From contig JAUPFV010000002.1 in NCBI GenBank assembly GCA_036936605.1, forward strand, positions 333,969,215-334,033,214: a DNA stretch of 64,000 nucleotides, given 5' to 3'. This document shows, piece by piece, positions 23,300-34,860 of this stretch. The stretch's first letter is position 1; every line of letters begins with the position of its first letter. The notes under the pieces were generated by a model, which saw only the letters and a list, made by a program, of their open reading frames with translations, was not told the origin of the DNA and searched no databases. A program made the translations under genes and the position numbers. The DNA comes from Limnanthes douglasii subsp. nivea. Taxonomy: Eukaryota > Streptophyta > Magnoliopsida > Brassicales > Limnanthaceae.

Positions 23300-23743
23300 A
23301 ATAGCATCGGTAAAATTTATATTAAAAATATTGAAAATAATATTGACAAAAGACTTAGTTAAGAGAGATGACAAAAGACAAAAGCAATGTCACAAGATAA
23401 GAGGATCATCAAATTTTATATTCATAAACGACCGAAGCCAAGTGATATTCAAGTGAAACGTAAAAAACTTAGCGATAGTTGAATATTCGAGAAAGATGCA
23501 GTATACTACTAGAATACTTATGACAGTTAAGGTGTAAAATATGAATCTTTTGTAATAGATGACCAACACGTGTCTTAAGATATACGTGTCATTCATCCCT
23601 ATAATTTGAGACTAAAATAGTTATAAATAGGAGATCCAATCATTATAAAACGGATGGATTCATTGATTAATAATACTACTCTTGATAATCTTTTGTCTTA
23701 CTCTTTGGCAATATCTTAAGGAAAACAACTCACTCATTATTTT

Positions 23744-23762
23744 TTAGCTCTGACTATGGAAA
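23744..23762 (+). other. Degenerate primer-binding site region
   Basis: The stretch ttagctctgactatggaaa, followed by aacgtttttgtcac, resembles the primer-binding site and leader of Tat elements (consensus of the GGCGCCGTCTGTGGGAAA kind) with several changes. It follows an LTR-like region with a TATA box. Confidence 0.45.
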
Positions 23763-24069
23763 ACGTTTTTGTCACACAAGTTATTTAGTTACCAAATGAT
23801 GATGTCTAGATCAAGAGTTGGAGAATAAATATTCGAAGATTGTGCTAGTGTTTCTCCATTGAAAATTATGTTAAATTTTGTTCCGTCAGACTTTGAATGA
23901 CAAAATTTATGTACTATTTTTGGAGGAGAAACTTTACCGAAAAAAATATATACTACTTAATTCGATTAACGAGTCGTCTTTACATATAGTCGACGATCCT
24001 GCCTTAAAATTTTCATTCACTCCTGAAGATATAGTAGGATTATTGATTCCACATTAGATGCCTTGTTAA

Positions 24070-24350
24070 TAACCTAATTGCTAGTTTAATTGTGAGAAGA
24101 TTCTTAGTTAATATAGGGAGTTCAGCTAATGTGCTTTATAAGACAAGATACAATCAAATAATTTGTGTTACACCATTTAAGAAAACTCATAGATGTTTGT
24201 TTACATTATTGGAACATCAAATAATTTTGAAAACAACGGTTGAATTACGTGCGACTATCGAAAAAGGGAATTTGAAACAGTTGTTAATATGTTGTTTGCA
24301 GTGGTTGAATTTATCAACAATTTCAAAAGAAAAAAAATTAAATGGATGAA
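24070..24350 (+). pseudogene. Tat aspartic protease remnant
   Basis: Open piece 24,092-24,349. It begins RRFLVNIGSSANVLYKTRY, matching the gypsy protease active-site region RxLVDxGSSAxxLY. The catalytic aspartate is asparagine (N for D in LVN), so the enzyme is dead. The following residues fit the flap region loosely. Confidence 0.72.
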
Positions 24351-24399
24351 GATGTGTTGATGGAAACTAATCTGAGGGATAAAAAAAATCAATTGTTTG

Positions 24400-24720
24400 A
24401 GCCAACGAGTGTTCGGTGTAAATGGTAGTGGAGTTGGCATTGTTTTGATTATACAATGGGAGATGAAATCAAGTAAGTTATTAAATTGATGTTCTCTAAT
24501 ACTAATAATGATGTAGAATATGAAGTTGTGTTAGATATAATTAAACTAGCTTGTATTTGTAGAGAAATTTTCCTTAATTTATTATCTTATTCTCAGTTGC
24601 TGGTTGGTCATTCTCAATTTTTTAAAAATAATATAAGAAAATATGAGGAAATATTTGGAAGTAGTGAAATAAATGGAAACAATTTCAAACTTTTATACAC
24701 GAACGCGTTCAAATAGTACA
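24400..24720 (+). pseudogene. Tat extra RNase H (archaeal-type) remnant
   Basis: GVNGSGVGIVLI near 24,410-24,450 leads in a different frame into SNTNNDVEYEVVLDIIKLA and LSYSQLLVGHSQF (24,486-24,716). The pattern ASNNEAEYEALIxGLxLA ... SDSQLVVxQ is the signature of the second RNase H that Tat elements carry before integrase. One frameshift; the SDSQ aspartate is tyrosine. Confidence 0.75.
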
Positions 24721-24924
24721 AAATAAAATGGATGATGTTTTAGCAAAGTATTAAAAATGGTATGTATTATGAATAGATGATGATATTGATTTGCGATGAT
24801 AATATTTACTCATTTTAAAAGATGAAATTTTGCGATCGGATCCTTATTAACGTTTTACAAATACAAACAATTGTTGTAGTGAGATACTGAGGTCAGATCA
24901 TATTTTGTATTTATTTTATCTATG

Positions 24925-25400
24925 TGTTAAGAAAAAAAAAGAAAAAAGAGAGAAATAGTCGCCAATAAGCGGCTAGAGTTTCTATTTATTAGAAAGTGTG
25001 TATTACATAAAGTAAAAAACTATTATTTATAGATAAACTATATGGGCTAATGGGTCTAGGCCTTATATCTCTAACACCCTCTCTAAAACTCTCAATGCTT
25101 TTTTTATTTCATTGAGAGTTTGTTACACAAAATAAAAAACTAAAATTGCAGCAAAAACAAGACACAAACTTCAAAACCATAATCAAAAGCCGAAATAAAA
25201 AAAATTCCAAAATCAAAATCGAAACGTCAAAACCCAAAAATCGAAATCTAATCTCCAACTCCAATCTCCAAACTCCAATCTCCAATATCCAATCTTCAAG
25301 CTCCAATCTTCAAACTCCAATCTAAATCTAAACACCAAACGAATCCAAACGAAGCCAAACGAAACCTAACAAAGCTAAACAAATATTTCATTTTGTTTAA
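24925..25400 (-). mobile_element. Truncated small non-coding LTR element (relative of 44,723-45,779)
   Basis: An LTR-like segment at 24,925-25,076 (152 bp, TGTTA...TAACA) is followed by internal sequence that matches the complete element at 44,723-45,779, including the CTCTCTAAAACTCTCAATG-like junction and a CTCCAATCTCCAAACTCCAA-like internal tract. The second LTR is not seen, so the right side is lost. It sits inside the decayed Tat element and therefore inserted later. Orientation is taken from the complete relative. Confidence 0.68.
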
Positions 25401-25559
25401 TTATAAGGGTGTTAATGACATATAATGACCCTTAGTTTCAAAATGACATGATGATAACCTTGTATAGAAAGAATGAGAGACAACAACATTTTATACTCCT
25501 TATTATCCACAATAAAATAGGAAACTAGAGTTTACAAATATGACTATAAAACATGGAAT

Positions 25560-26060
25560 AAAGAAAATTAGAATTGGCTTATAAAAAATGGCCAAATTTT
25601 CTCAATAGAGTTCTATGGACATATAAAATAAATCTTAAAGATGGTACAAGTGAAACGTTATTTGCTATCATATGTGGGATTGAAGTGATCGTTCCAGCGT
25701 AAATTATGATTATTAGTCACATGCTTCAATTTTATTCATCACATGATAATGATAGGAAAAAAATTAATATTGAATTAATAGAGGAACAACACTATCAATC
25801 TCAAGTTAGAACAGATCATTATAGATCTTTGATGCAAAGTCGTTATAATGTAAAATTAAAAGTTAGGAGTTTTCAAGGAAGAGATTTAATATTAAGGACA
25901 CTATTCCAAAGAACGTGAGATAACAATGCGAGAAAATTGGGTCCGATTGCGATGAACCTTTTAAGGTAGTTCTAAAAAACATAAGAAATCTTATAAACTG
26001 ATTTATATCGAAGGAAAGTTATAAAAATATTTTTGGATCATTTATCATCTAAAGTTGTAT
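25560..26060 (+). pseudogene. Tat integrase C-terminal remnant
   Basis: Open piece 25,706-25,918 includes RTDHYRSLMQSRYNVKLKV and RSFQGRDLILR, equal to the conserved region after the integrase core (R-x-x-x-Y-x-x-x-x-x-x-x-Y-x-x-x-V-x-x-R-x-F-x-x-G-D-L-V-L-R). KLGPIAMNL near 25,936 is the eroded C-terminal module. The tract before it (25,610-25,700) resembles the LWAYRTTP-type region with stops. Confidence 0.75.
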
Positions 26061-28290
26061 AAAAATAAAATATAAGTTGATAAAAGAAATTTACAAACGG
26101 GAGTGTAAGACATGTTTATTTAGTATAATGAAATATATTTTTGCTATTATTAATGAGATATTTTAAAATGGTAACTGATAATTTTTATTTATAAGTAATT
26201 TTAAGTCGGCATTTATTGATATGAATTAACCAAAAGGTTAATAATCAACATATATATTGATTTAAATATATGGAGTAACTTATAATTTTTTCGGAGCCAA
26301 ATTTTACCTCTTATACAAGTATGGTTTATATATCAAACCTAGTTGTAGAAAAACAAATTCTCACATACAATAATAAAAACGAATATAAATATAAGTTAAG
26401 TTTAAGTGAGAAGTATAAGAGGTAAAATCAGGTTGCAAAATTAGTCTTGAAATAACAATTATGGTCCTATTATAAAATTACGTGTAATTTGGTTTCCAAA
26501 AATAGATGAGTTCTAATCATGGTATTACGTGTAATTTGGTTATAAAAATAAATTTTGCGTAAGTTACAAAATTACGCGTAAATATGTTGCGAAAATATAA
26601 AGGAAATAACTGCGGAAACAAAACTTTAGTTGTTAAATAAGTTTGATTGTGTAAAAAATAAAATACATTTTTGTAGTTGTAAAAATATGTAAATATTTAT
26701 ATTGGAAAAACTTTCTTTTAAAAATTTTAATGTATTAAAGATGTAGAAGTATGTGCAATTTGCTTGTGAAATTAGTGTGAAAAACAAATGTGTTCAAGTT
26801 GCGGAATTACTTATGATTTGGTGCCAAAATAAGAAAAAGAATTATCCAACAAAATCACTCATTGGTTTCGTCTTGTTTATCTTTTAAAAAATATGTTTTA
26901 GGGAAACATTTAAGGTTGTACATGTTTGCGTAATTAAAAGATATGAAGGGAAAGTAATAAGGAGTTTTGATGGTTAAAAATAACTAATTGTTGAAGGATA
27001 TACATGTTTATGTATTTATAGGTATTGTTGGAAGAATTTATGATGCAAAACACACGTAGTAATCGGTAATTTAATTTTGTAATAGGGTGATTATCGATAA
27101 AATCTTTCTTTTTAACCCATGTTTTCAAGCTTTGTTTTTTATTTCTATGAACTTTGATTTGTATTTCCTCATGGTCTTTAAGTTTTAATATATATTTATA
27201 TTTGAAGCTTTTTATGATCGTTTTTGCATTTTAAACCTCTTTTATTATTTTTTATAAATAATCTCTCAAATATGTATGAAACACAAAATAAATAATATGA
27301 GAGTATTTATTTTATTTATTATTAAATTAACAAATAAATTAATATTAAAAAATATATAAATCAAAAATAAATATTCATTTTTATTTAGCTTGGTTTTGTT
27401 TTTCCTTTTTTGACTAGAGTACTTAGAATGTCAATGCACTATTTCCGCGTATTATTACTTTTTTTAACAAGTCTTTGTACGACCAGACCAAAACAAGTGT
27501 ATGATTATGTGTGCGACTAAATTAAAATATTTTTCTTATTTTCAATTGAAGTATTCTTCCTTTTATTTGTTGTCGTGCGACTATAAGATTTTGGCTTGCC
27601 TTTGAGGTGATCATTATTTTGTGGAGAGATCTTATTGTATCGCTTGAGATATTTATAAATTTTTTTAGTATTATGAAATTGTTATCATTAACGATCTTTT
27701 TTTAAAAAAAATCTGAGCTTAATGGTACATTGAAGAGCTCTTACACGGATTTGCTAGTTGTGTGTATTGAAACTTCTCCCACCTGAATGATTATAAAAAA
27801 TTAAAAAAATGTTTTATTTTAAATCAAGATATTTTCAAACTCGCCGACCATGTTAATAAAGAAATGAGCTTCTACCAATAAATAAACATATGTAATGAGA
27901 GTACGTGAACTACTATGGATATGAAATATATTCAAGAATTTTGGATTCGAACTCGTGAAATCAATGGATCTACATTGTGACTATTAAGTGACAATTATAA
28001 TTGTACATAATCCAATTAAACACGATTCTACAAAACATGTTAAAGTAGATCGTTTCTATATCAAAGAAAATATTGACAAATGATGCATATAGTTTTCATT
28101 CGTGAAGTCGAACAATTTGATTAACAAACTCAACATGATTGACATATATGTGTTCTATTGAGTGAGAGTTTTGACTATAAAATACACTTAAAATAAAATA
28201 CACTTGAAATATTAGATGAATAATCGTAAATAAGAGAATATTTGACTATAGTTACTTATATAATTAATATTTAAATATTAGATTGATAAA
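26061..28290. other. AT-rich DNA with short inverted repeats
   Basis: No gene recognised. Contains a perfect 16-bp inverted repeat with arms at 26,301-26,316 and 26,413-26,428, and three near-palindromic attacgygtaat words between 26,478 and 26,575. Confidence 0.45.
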
Positions 28291-28304
28291 ATATATTACT
28301 ATAG

Positions 28305-28521
28305 TTTTTTTTTCGGAGGGAACCCGCAACCGTTACTTAGAGTGCAGAGTGCGCACATGGTAAACCTTCGGTCTGACGCAATAGCCTGCAAACCAACGCC
28401 ATAAGATAAACCACACAAGGTGACAGGCTCAGCCGAGAAATCGTATGTAGAGGGACTCGAACTCATGACCTGTGATTACAAGCATACCATACTCAACCAA
28501 CTCGGCTACCCTCATCGGGCA
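28305..28521 (-). mobile_element. tRNA-derived SINE
   Basis: On the minus strand the element begins GCCCGATGAGGGTAGCCGAG and continues with a box A-like TAGCCGAGTTGG and a box B-like GAGTTCGAGTCCC, the internal RNA polymerase III promoter of a tRNA. It ends in a short A-tail (plus-strand T run at 28,305-28,313). Length about 216 bp. Flanks atatattactatag (28,291-28,304) and atattttactatag (28,522-28,535) match at 13 of 14 bases, a target-site duplication. No protein; mobilised by LINE proteins. Confidence 0.9.
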
Positions 28522-28539
28522 ATATTTTACTATAGTTAA

Positions 28540-28999
28540 TTATATGATCATAGTAAAAAATTAGAAAATCTTAACGATAATTGATTATAATAATCAATTA
28601 GATCTTACATATGTCTAAATTTTAACTTAGTGTTTAATTATTTTTTAAATTATATAAAAGTAAGATCTTATTCTATAACAATTATTGAATTATAATAAAT
28701 TAATTTTTTAAAAGTATATTAAATTTTGTATGAGTTTCCACCAAATCATATTATTTTCCGATCCAGTTTTATTTATTTTACAAAATTTTAATAATGTTTC
28801 GTGAATGATTTTTTTCTTATCTTATAAATATAATAACTTATAGGTTTATTATATTCCATATATTAATTTATAATATTAAAATTTCATAATAGAAAATAAA
28901 ATATTTACATATTTAATAAAAAAAAAGCGTGTGAAAACAAAGTGTTGAATTTAACTATGTGTTGTTCATACATATGTTCTAGGAATACTTTAGAGAAAA
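28540..28999. other. AT-rich DNA without a recognisable gene
   Basis: Nothing supported on either strand. Confidence 0.5.
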
Positions 29000-30640
29000 G
29001 ATATTGAGCCTAAAGTAGCAATACACAGGTTATTGCTATACCGAGATACATAAAATATCCCTCAAACCAAATAGCTTGGAGCATGATACGTAAAATATTG
29101 TATGTAGTTCAAATACAATGGATGAACCCACAAGGATGTCGTAGAAAGTAAAAATGTCGACAAAAGGAAGAAGCATATTGACAAAAACAAGAATAAGGTA
29201 AAAACTTGAATGATGCGAGTCCAAAATTGTCCTAATTTGACGTCATCGACATCTTCCACAAACGAAAGTGATGAAATGTGTGAAACCATAAAAGAGAGGG
29301 CATGAGAAGAGCCAAGAGTCTTGAGTTCCAAATTAAGCATATGAGAGGAGAGAAAGACCTTCAAAGCGCTAAGTGCAGCTTAAAAAAGAGGAGAAACCGC
29401 AACCAACAATAGTAAGTTAGAATCAAAGCACAATATTACATCGGCAAGACAACCATGGATCCAAGAAATCTAAATCAAATACCAGATATTATGCGATACA
29501 AACCCGTAGAGGCGAGAGCGGGAGGAGGAAAAAAAATATATTAAGTTCATCCTCCATCAATTGTGGTAAATGACCGCCGCAAAGCACGAAAGCCAAAGAT
29601 AATTATCGTTAAAATGAGGCCAATGTGATACCACCATGAACTAGGATATAACCAATCAACGTCATTAATATTGAACCAAAGCTTAGTGTTGGAAACACCT
29701 AGATACCTTGAGTATAAACACGCCTATAAAGGATATAGTTGATAAATTAAACACACGAAATACATAACACCCAACCAAAAGGGGAATATAACCTCAACTA
29801 ATGAGCTTGTCTTGGGTAGACAACTTACCTTGGATGTAAAACCAAATAATAAAATGATGAGATTGAATTTTATATTTATGTCGTATTACACTGTACAATC
29901 CACACCACAGATGAGCGTATAGATTACATTGTAAGTGTGTATAATTTTGAATTTTGTCGCCCCATTATGGGTGGACGATACATCGTTATTTATGTCATAC
30001 TACACATTCTACTACATACTAAGAATGAGGGTATGAATTGTATTGTAAGTGTATTTAATTATGCATTTTACATTTCTATTCTCGGTGGACGACATTGCAC
30101 ATCGTCATAGTTGATGCTCCAAAAAAGAAGAAAGATGATGCGATGGTTTATCTCTTAAAAGTTTCAATGGTTTCTAGTACTATAAATCCTTAGTTGGGTT
30201 GACCATTTGTAGTGTTCATTCAAGATGATGTCGAAAAAATTGAGATTGTTGCCTAATTTTGAATCACGAAAAATATTTCGCTCATAGTGGATTACCATAG
30301 AGTGTGAAATCAGCCACGAGTTATACCATAAGAAAGTATTCTCCTCATTACGTATCTTCATCCTGTACAATGCTAGCTAGTTCTCTAAGACGTAAATTAT
30401 TTCTCCAAGTCCAAAATGGAAAGAAATTAAGCTTTAAAAATCAAAAGCTTTTGTCTTTTATGTTATCAAAGTCAATCAAGTCACACCAAATTGACTTTCC
30501 ATTTTTACTAACTATGAACCATAAATATTTGAGGAGAACCGCATGATTCCATATTGTTTTGTCTAGAATCTCAAACCCATCTCCGACGAAAAACAAGATT
30601 ACTGGTGACCAAGTAGGAGCAAACAAAAAAAACTGAAAAA
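29000..30640 (-). pseudogene. LINE ORF2 C-terminal remnant
   Basis: Minus-strand pieces match the region after the reverse transcriptase of plant LINEs. At 30,441-30,626: NHAVLLKYLWFIVSKNGKSI, close to the conserved NxAxxxKxLW region. At 30,164-30,370: RNEENTFLWYNSWL then FFDIILNEHYKW, equal to the G-N-G-x-x-x-x-F-W-x-D-x-W motif and what follows it. Downstream pieces (29,062-29,364) are in the expected place for the zinc-binding region but not clearly alignable. No 3' tail identified. Confidence 0.62.
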
Positions 30641-31199
30641 GTTCTTTATAAATTCTTGTAGGAAAAATGAAAATAGAAAACTAATAAATCTTCCTCTAAC
30701 TAATATAGAAATTCACAAAACAATATGAATAATAATCTTGTCAAAACTACAAACAATCGGTCTAAAAATAAAAATTCTAAAATAGAAAATTTTAAAAATA
30801 AATTTAAAAAACAACACTAGTTATATAAAAATTCTTAGGTGATGTTTCTCTTAATAAAAACTATTTTTACGTTATATATATATATATATTAATCGGTACT
30901 TACAAGTAGAAAGTTGGTTGTATATTAAGTAAATATTTTATTTTATTATACATTTTTTATTATTCCGTACACAAATATTTTATTAAGTAAAAGGCCGACC
31001 AAGAAGTGGCATAGGCCAGCTATCCCCCGCTAAACGTTTTGAGGAAAAGTATTGCCTACTTGTGAGCATTCTAATAATTATTCGATTAGACTTTTTACTT
31101 TTCTTTCTGTGTCTAAATTATCCAGTATATGTAAATGATAGATCTCTCTCCGAGTTGGACATCCTTCTTCTTTGAATAGTTAAAATAAGTTTAAAATAC
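30641..31199. other. AT-rich DNA without a recognisable gene
   Basis: Nothing supported; a short TA tract lies at about 30,876-30,891. Confidence 0.5.
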
Positions 31200-31401
31200 A
31201 TACAAATGTATTCTTATACATCGTCATGTCTATAGTTTATAATAATTTTAGACATATACGGGTTCGAAAACTTGTACGAATTTATTTTAGTCCTTTTCTG
31301 AAAAGCCTTATAGTAATTGAGATATGTTATTATTGATATATTATTGATCTTTTCCATGTTTAATCGATGTGGGATGTAGGATTTTGGTCGCCACCTTAAC
31401 A
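31200..31401 (-). repeat. LTR1 of the small tandem LTR element
   Basis: Its right part (cccatgtttaatcgatgtggg ... taaca) aligns with LTR2. Left border approximate. Confidence 0.55.
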
Positions 31402-31732
31402 AATTCTCTTCTCGAATAAAGTACCACTATAGCCTCCTCTCGATGGATCTTCATCCGTCCACTCTAATCAGGTTAGGGCTACCTGGCATCTAAAGCTTTT
31501 ACAACATATCTATCTGTTCACTCGACCACCCTGCCTATTCCTTAGCTATGATTGAAACTATGCATTACCATTGTTCCGCCGCTTGTTCCTTAGCGCCAAT
31601 CCATTCAAGTCTGTCTCGTCTTGATCCAAAGAGTCATGGACACTCTAAACCATTGAGAGTAGCTCCTAGTTCATCAAGTTGGACCTCTGAGAATCTCACC
31701 ACCATCACACTTTGTTTGGGTCTGATACTATT

Positions 31733-31960
31733 TGTAGGATAACGGAGTCCGCATATTATGTCTTTGTATATAAGTAAGAATAATCCGATCTCCACGCTAG
31801 TGTGATATTGTCCGCTTTTGGTATGTAGACCTTCACGGCTTTGTTTTTTGTCTACTTCCAAAAGGTCTCACACTAATGGAGATGTATTCTTAACATATAT
31901 ACTGATATTTCTTCCCATGTTTAACCGACGTGGGATGTGAGACTTTGGTCACACCTAACA
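31733..31960 (-). repeat. LTR2 of the small tandem LTR element
   Basis: 228 bp, TG...CA ends, flanked on the left by the primer-binding-site complement and on the right by the CT-rich tract, so it serves as 5' LTR for one unit and 3' LTR for the other. It carries the gtatataagtaagaataat and catgtttaaccgacgtggg words shared with the other two LTRs. Confidence 0.72.
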
Positions 31961-32094
31961 ATCCTCCTCTTCAACAAAGTACCACTATAGCCTCCTCCTC
32001 TCAATTAACTTCCATTTGCCTACTCTAGGCAGGTGGAGAGATGCCTGAAATCTAGAGCCTTAAGGAGGATCTATCTGATCACTATCAAATGACA

Positions 32095-32216
32095 TTGTGC
32101 CGCTTATTGATCAAGCCACTTGTTTAACAAGCTATCAAGCACTCCATCTATAGATGACACTACGACGCTCCTTGATCAAGTCACATGCTTGATGAGCCAT
32201 GAGGCGCTTCATCTAT
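32095..32216. repeat. Short tandem duplication of about 60 bp
   Basis: Two neighbouring copies share gctt/ctccttgatcaag(c/t)cac, ttg and gag/caagc, and c(a/g)ctccatctat-like words, with some divergence. It lies in internal region 2 of the small LTR element. Confidence 0.6.
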
Positions 32217-32267
32217 CCAGCAGATCATTCACCTTGAGTATGGATCCTGGCTTCTGGTAAGATATTA

Positions 32268-32526
32268 TGTTGGAAGTAATCTAAACTAGTTGGTTTGTAT
32301 ACGAATTGTCTAGTTTATGAAGTGTCTAATATCAGTTATTAGGCTAGTTATTTAGATAAGATCGAACAGTTTGTCTGTATTTTCTATATAAGAAAACAGA
32401 CCCGTGTATTGATATTTGGAATGAAGTTAACATTTCTGCACTTCTTGTTTATCTCTATGAATATATATTAGTCTGTCTGTTAAGGTTATCCGCATTGCTG
32501 TATATCTCTGGGATTTTTTCCCTACA
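32268..32526 (+). repeat. 5' LTR of the copia element
   Basis: 259 bp, from tgttggaag to ccctaca. A TATA-like ctatataagaaaac (about 32,385) is a likely core promoter. Confidence 0.95.
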
Positions 32527-32545
32527 TTTGGTATCAGAGCCTAGG
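32527..32545 (+). other. Primer-binding site, initiator tRNA-Met type
   Basis: Directly after the 5' LTR: tttggtatcagagcctagg. The TGGTATCAGAGC core is the usual complement of plant initiator tRNA-Met in Ty1/copia elements. Confidence 0.9.
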
Positions 32546-32583
32546 GAAATCACAGTAGAGGCTACCAGGAAAAAAAAGGATCA

Positions 32584-33373
32584 GTGGGATTAAGTTACCC
32601 AATATTAACAAAGAGTAATAAAATGGATTGGTCACTAAAGATGAGAATTTTCATGCAAGCTCATGTGATCTGGGGAGCAATTGACCCTACTGACCCAGAT
32701 GCAAAGGTTAACGGAAAAACAGATAAGGTGACAATGGCTGCAATATTCCACGCTATCCCTGAAGACATTCTACAATCTCTGGCAGACAAGAAAACAGCGA
32801 AGGATGTATGAACAGCGATAGAAACAATGTGTTTGGGAGCAGAGCGTCTCAAGAAAGCAAGAGTGCAGACACTAAAAGCAGAGTTTGAGAATCTAAACAT
32901 GAGGGATACAAAGATGATTGAAGACTTCTCAATGAGATTAAATGGGTTGGTGAGTAATATTCGTGCCTTGGGAGAAACCATTGAAGATACCTATGTCGTG
33001 AAAAAACTACTTAGTGCAGTACTTTCCAAGTTCTTACAAATCACGTCAGCAATAGAGCATTTTGTAGACCTAGATGTGATGTCAGTTGAAGAGACAATTG
33101 AGTCTCTAAAGGCACATGAAGAGAGGCTTTGTGGCCAAACAGAGAACACTGGAGGGCAGTTGATGCTGACGGAAGAAGAATGGAATAAACGAGAAGACAA
33201 AGAGGGGAACCTTGTATTCACTAGAGATGAGTGGATGAAAAGGACAAATCTAGGAGGAACCGATAAACAGAGGAATCGAGGTACTGTCAATTCCAAGGTG
33301 GACGTGCAGTGCGCAATAGGACTAAAGTAAGATGTTGGAATTTTAGTTTTTACGAGCACTATGCAGCTGGGTG
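32584..33373 (+). pseudogene. Copia gag with degenerate zinc knuckle
   Basis: Particle protein gene. Pieces 32,584-32,811 and 32,827-33,330 are in one frame, separated by a TGA at 32,809-32,811 where relatives have tryptophan (KDVW). LKKARVQTLKAEFENLNM and MRLNGLVSNIRALGE fit the gag core of Ty1/copia elements (UBN2 family). After a frameshift near 33,330 the zinc knuckle is readable at 33,333-33,374 as C-x2-F-x4-H-x4-C, with the second cysteine replaced by phenylalanine. Confidence 0.85.
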
Positions 33374-33499
33374 TAGAAAGCCACGTAGAGTGCAATAGCA
33401 AGAGGTAAATTTGGCAGTATAAGATGAGGAACCTGCACTTCTGATGGTAGAAGACAGAAAAGATAAAAATAACGAGTTATTATTGAACGAGAACAATGT

Positions 33500-34774
33500 G
33501 GTATAAAACTAAACAAAGATAGAGGTACAAAAGCTGATTCAAACGTGTGGTATCTAGACAATGGCGCTAGTAACCACATGACGGGACAACGCTCGAAGTT
33601 TAAAGAATTGGATGAAGGAGTAACTGGGCGTGTTAGATTTGGTGATGGTTCCATAGTGGAAATCAAATGAAAGGGCTCTGTGACCTTCAAATGCAAAAAC
33701 GGGGAGGAACTGGTCTTCAAAGAGGTATATTATATTCCCAGTCTACGTAATAATATTGTGAGTCTTGGTCAGTTATCGGAAACTGGAAATAAGGTGGTAC
33801 ATAGTGATGAATACTTATCTATATATGATGACAAGAGACGTCTCCTTGTGAAGGTTAAAAGATTAGTTAATAGATTGTACAAGATTATTGCTCAAACAGG
33901 TAAATCTATGTGCTTATTTTCTAAAATTGAGAATTTATCATGGTTATGGTATTCACGCCTTGGGCATGTTAATTTTCAAGCTATGGTATTTTTATCAAAG
34001 AACAGGATGGTGTATGACCTACCGGAGATTATTCAACCAAAAGAAGTCTGCACTGGCTGTCTATTATCAAATAGACGAGGAAGCCATTTTCTGGTCATGC
34101 TAATTTCCACGCAAAAGAAATGCTTGAGTTGGTACATGAAGACTTGTGTGAGCCAATTTCTCCTACAAAAAAGGAAGAAATAAATACTTTTGTCTACTCG
34201 TCAATAATTTCAATAGGGTAATGTGGATATATATGCTTGCAAGAAAAGACGAAGCACTAGAGGCACTCAAGAAATTTCGAGCTTTGGTAAAAAAAATTAT
34301 AGAGAAGAAAATAAAAGTTTTGAGAACAGACAGAGGAGGTGAATTCACTTCAAAGTTATTTACTTCTTACTGTGAATATACAGGGATTAATAGGCATTTC
34401 ACTGCTCCTTACTCACCGCAACAGAATGGGTTGTCGAAAGAAGAAACAGAACAGTAGTAGCAATGGTACGCAATTTTTTTAAAGAAAAACAATTACCTTT
34501 TAGCTTTTGGGGAGAAGTTGCTCGCCATGCTGTTTACATACTAAATCACCTACCTACTCGAGCTTTATCAGGAAAGACGCCATATGAGGTATGGACTGCA
34601 AATAAACCAAATGTTGGACATATTCGAATATTTGGTTTTGTAGCACACATGAAGGTTCCTAGTGTACACATCGAGAAGCTTGAAGATCGCAGTAAAATAG
34701 TAGTGTATCTGGGTAGAGAGCCCGACACAAAGGCATTAGACTTTACGATCCAGTCAACGGGCGAATTCTTGTAA
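33500..34774 (+). pseudogene. Copia protease and integrase, broken
   Basis: Protease is marked by LDNGASNHMTG near 33,549, with a TGA at 33,668-33,670. The integrase zinc-binding region follows (SRLGHVNFQAM ... CTGCLLSN, 33,950-34,060). The core has RTDRGGEFTSK near 34,324, then YSPQQNG near 34,410. The continuing frame at 34,463-34,774 has WGEVARHAVYILNHLP and GKTPYEVW, and the end of the domain. At least three frameshifts separate these pieces. The integrase normally inserts the cDNA and makes the 5-bp duplication. Confidence 0.88.
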
Positions 34775-34860
34775 GTAGAGAAGTTATCTTTGATGAGGCT
34801 CGAGGATGAGAATATGAGAAACAGTAAGAAGAAGGGTTTGTACACCCTGGTAACTTCACT

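Larger units (their letters stand above)
23300..26060 (+). mobile_element. Decayed Tat element on + (second Tat locus)
   Basis: From left: LTR-like DNA with a TATA box (ctataaatagg near 23,620), a degraded primer-binding-site region (23,744-23,762), protease, Tat-type extra RNase H and integrase C-terminus. Gag and most of reverse transcriptase are missing, so this is an internally deleted copy. A small LTR element is inserted between RNase H and integrase. Left border is uncertain; no 3' LTR seen. Confidence 0.65.

Noticed and set aside
25109..25306. 65-codon minus-strand ORF and the 78-codon ORF at 45,141-45,377
   Set aside because: Both come from the CTCCAA-like low-complexity internal tract of the small LTR element.
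28440..28520. A tRNA gene
   Set aside because: The A and B box words are present, but no cloverleaf ends, and the unit goes on for 216 bp with an A-tail and duplication, so it is a SINE.
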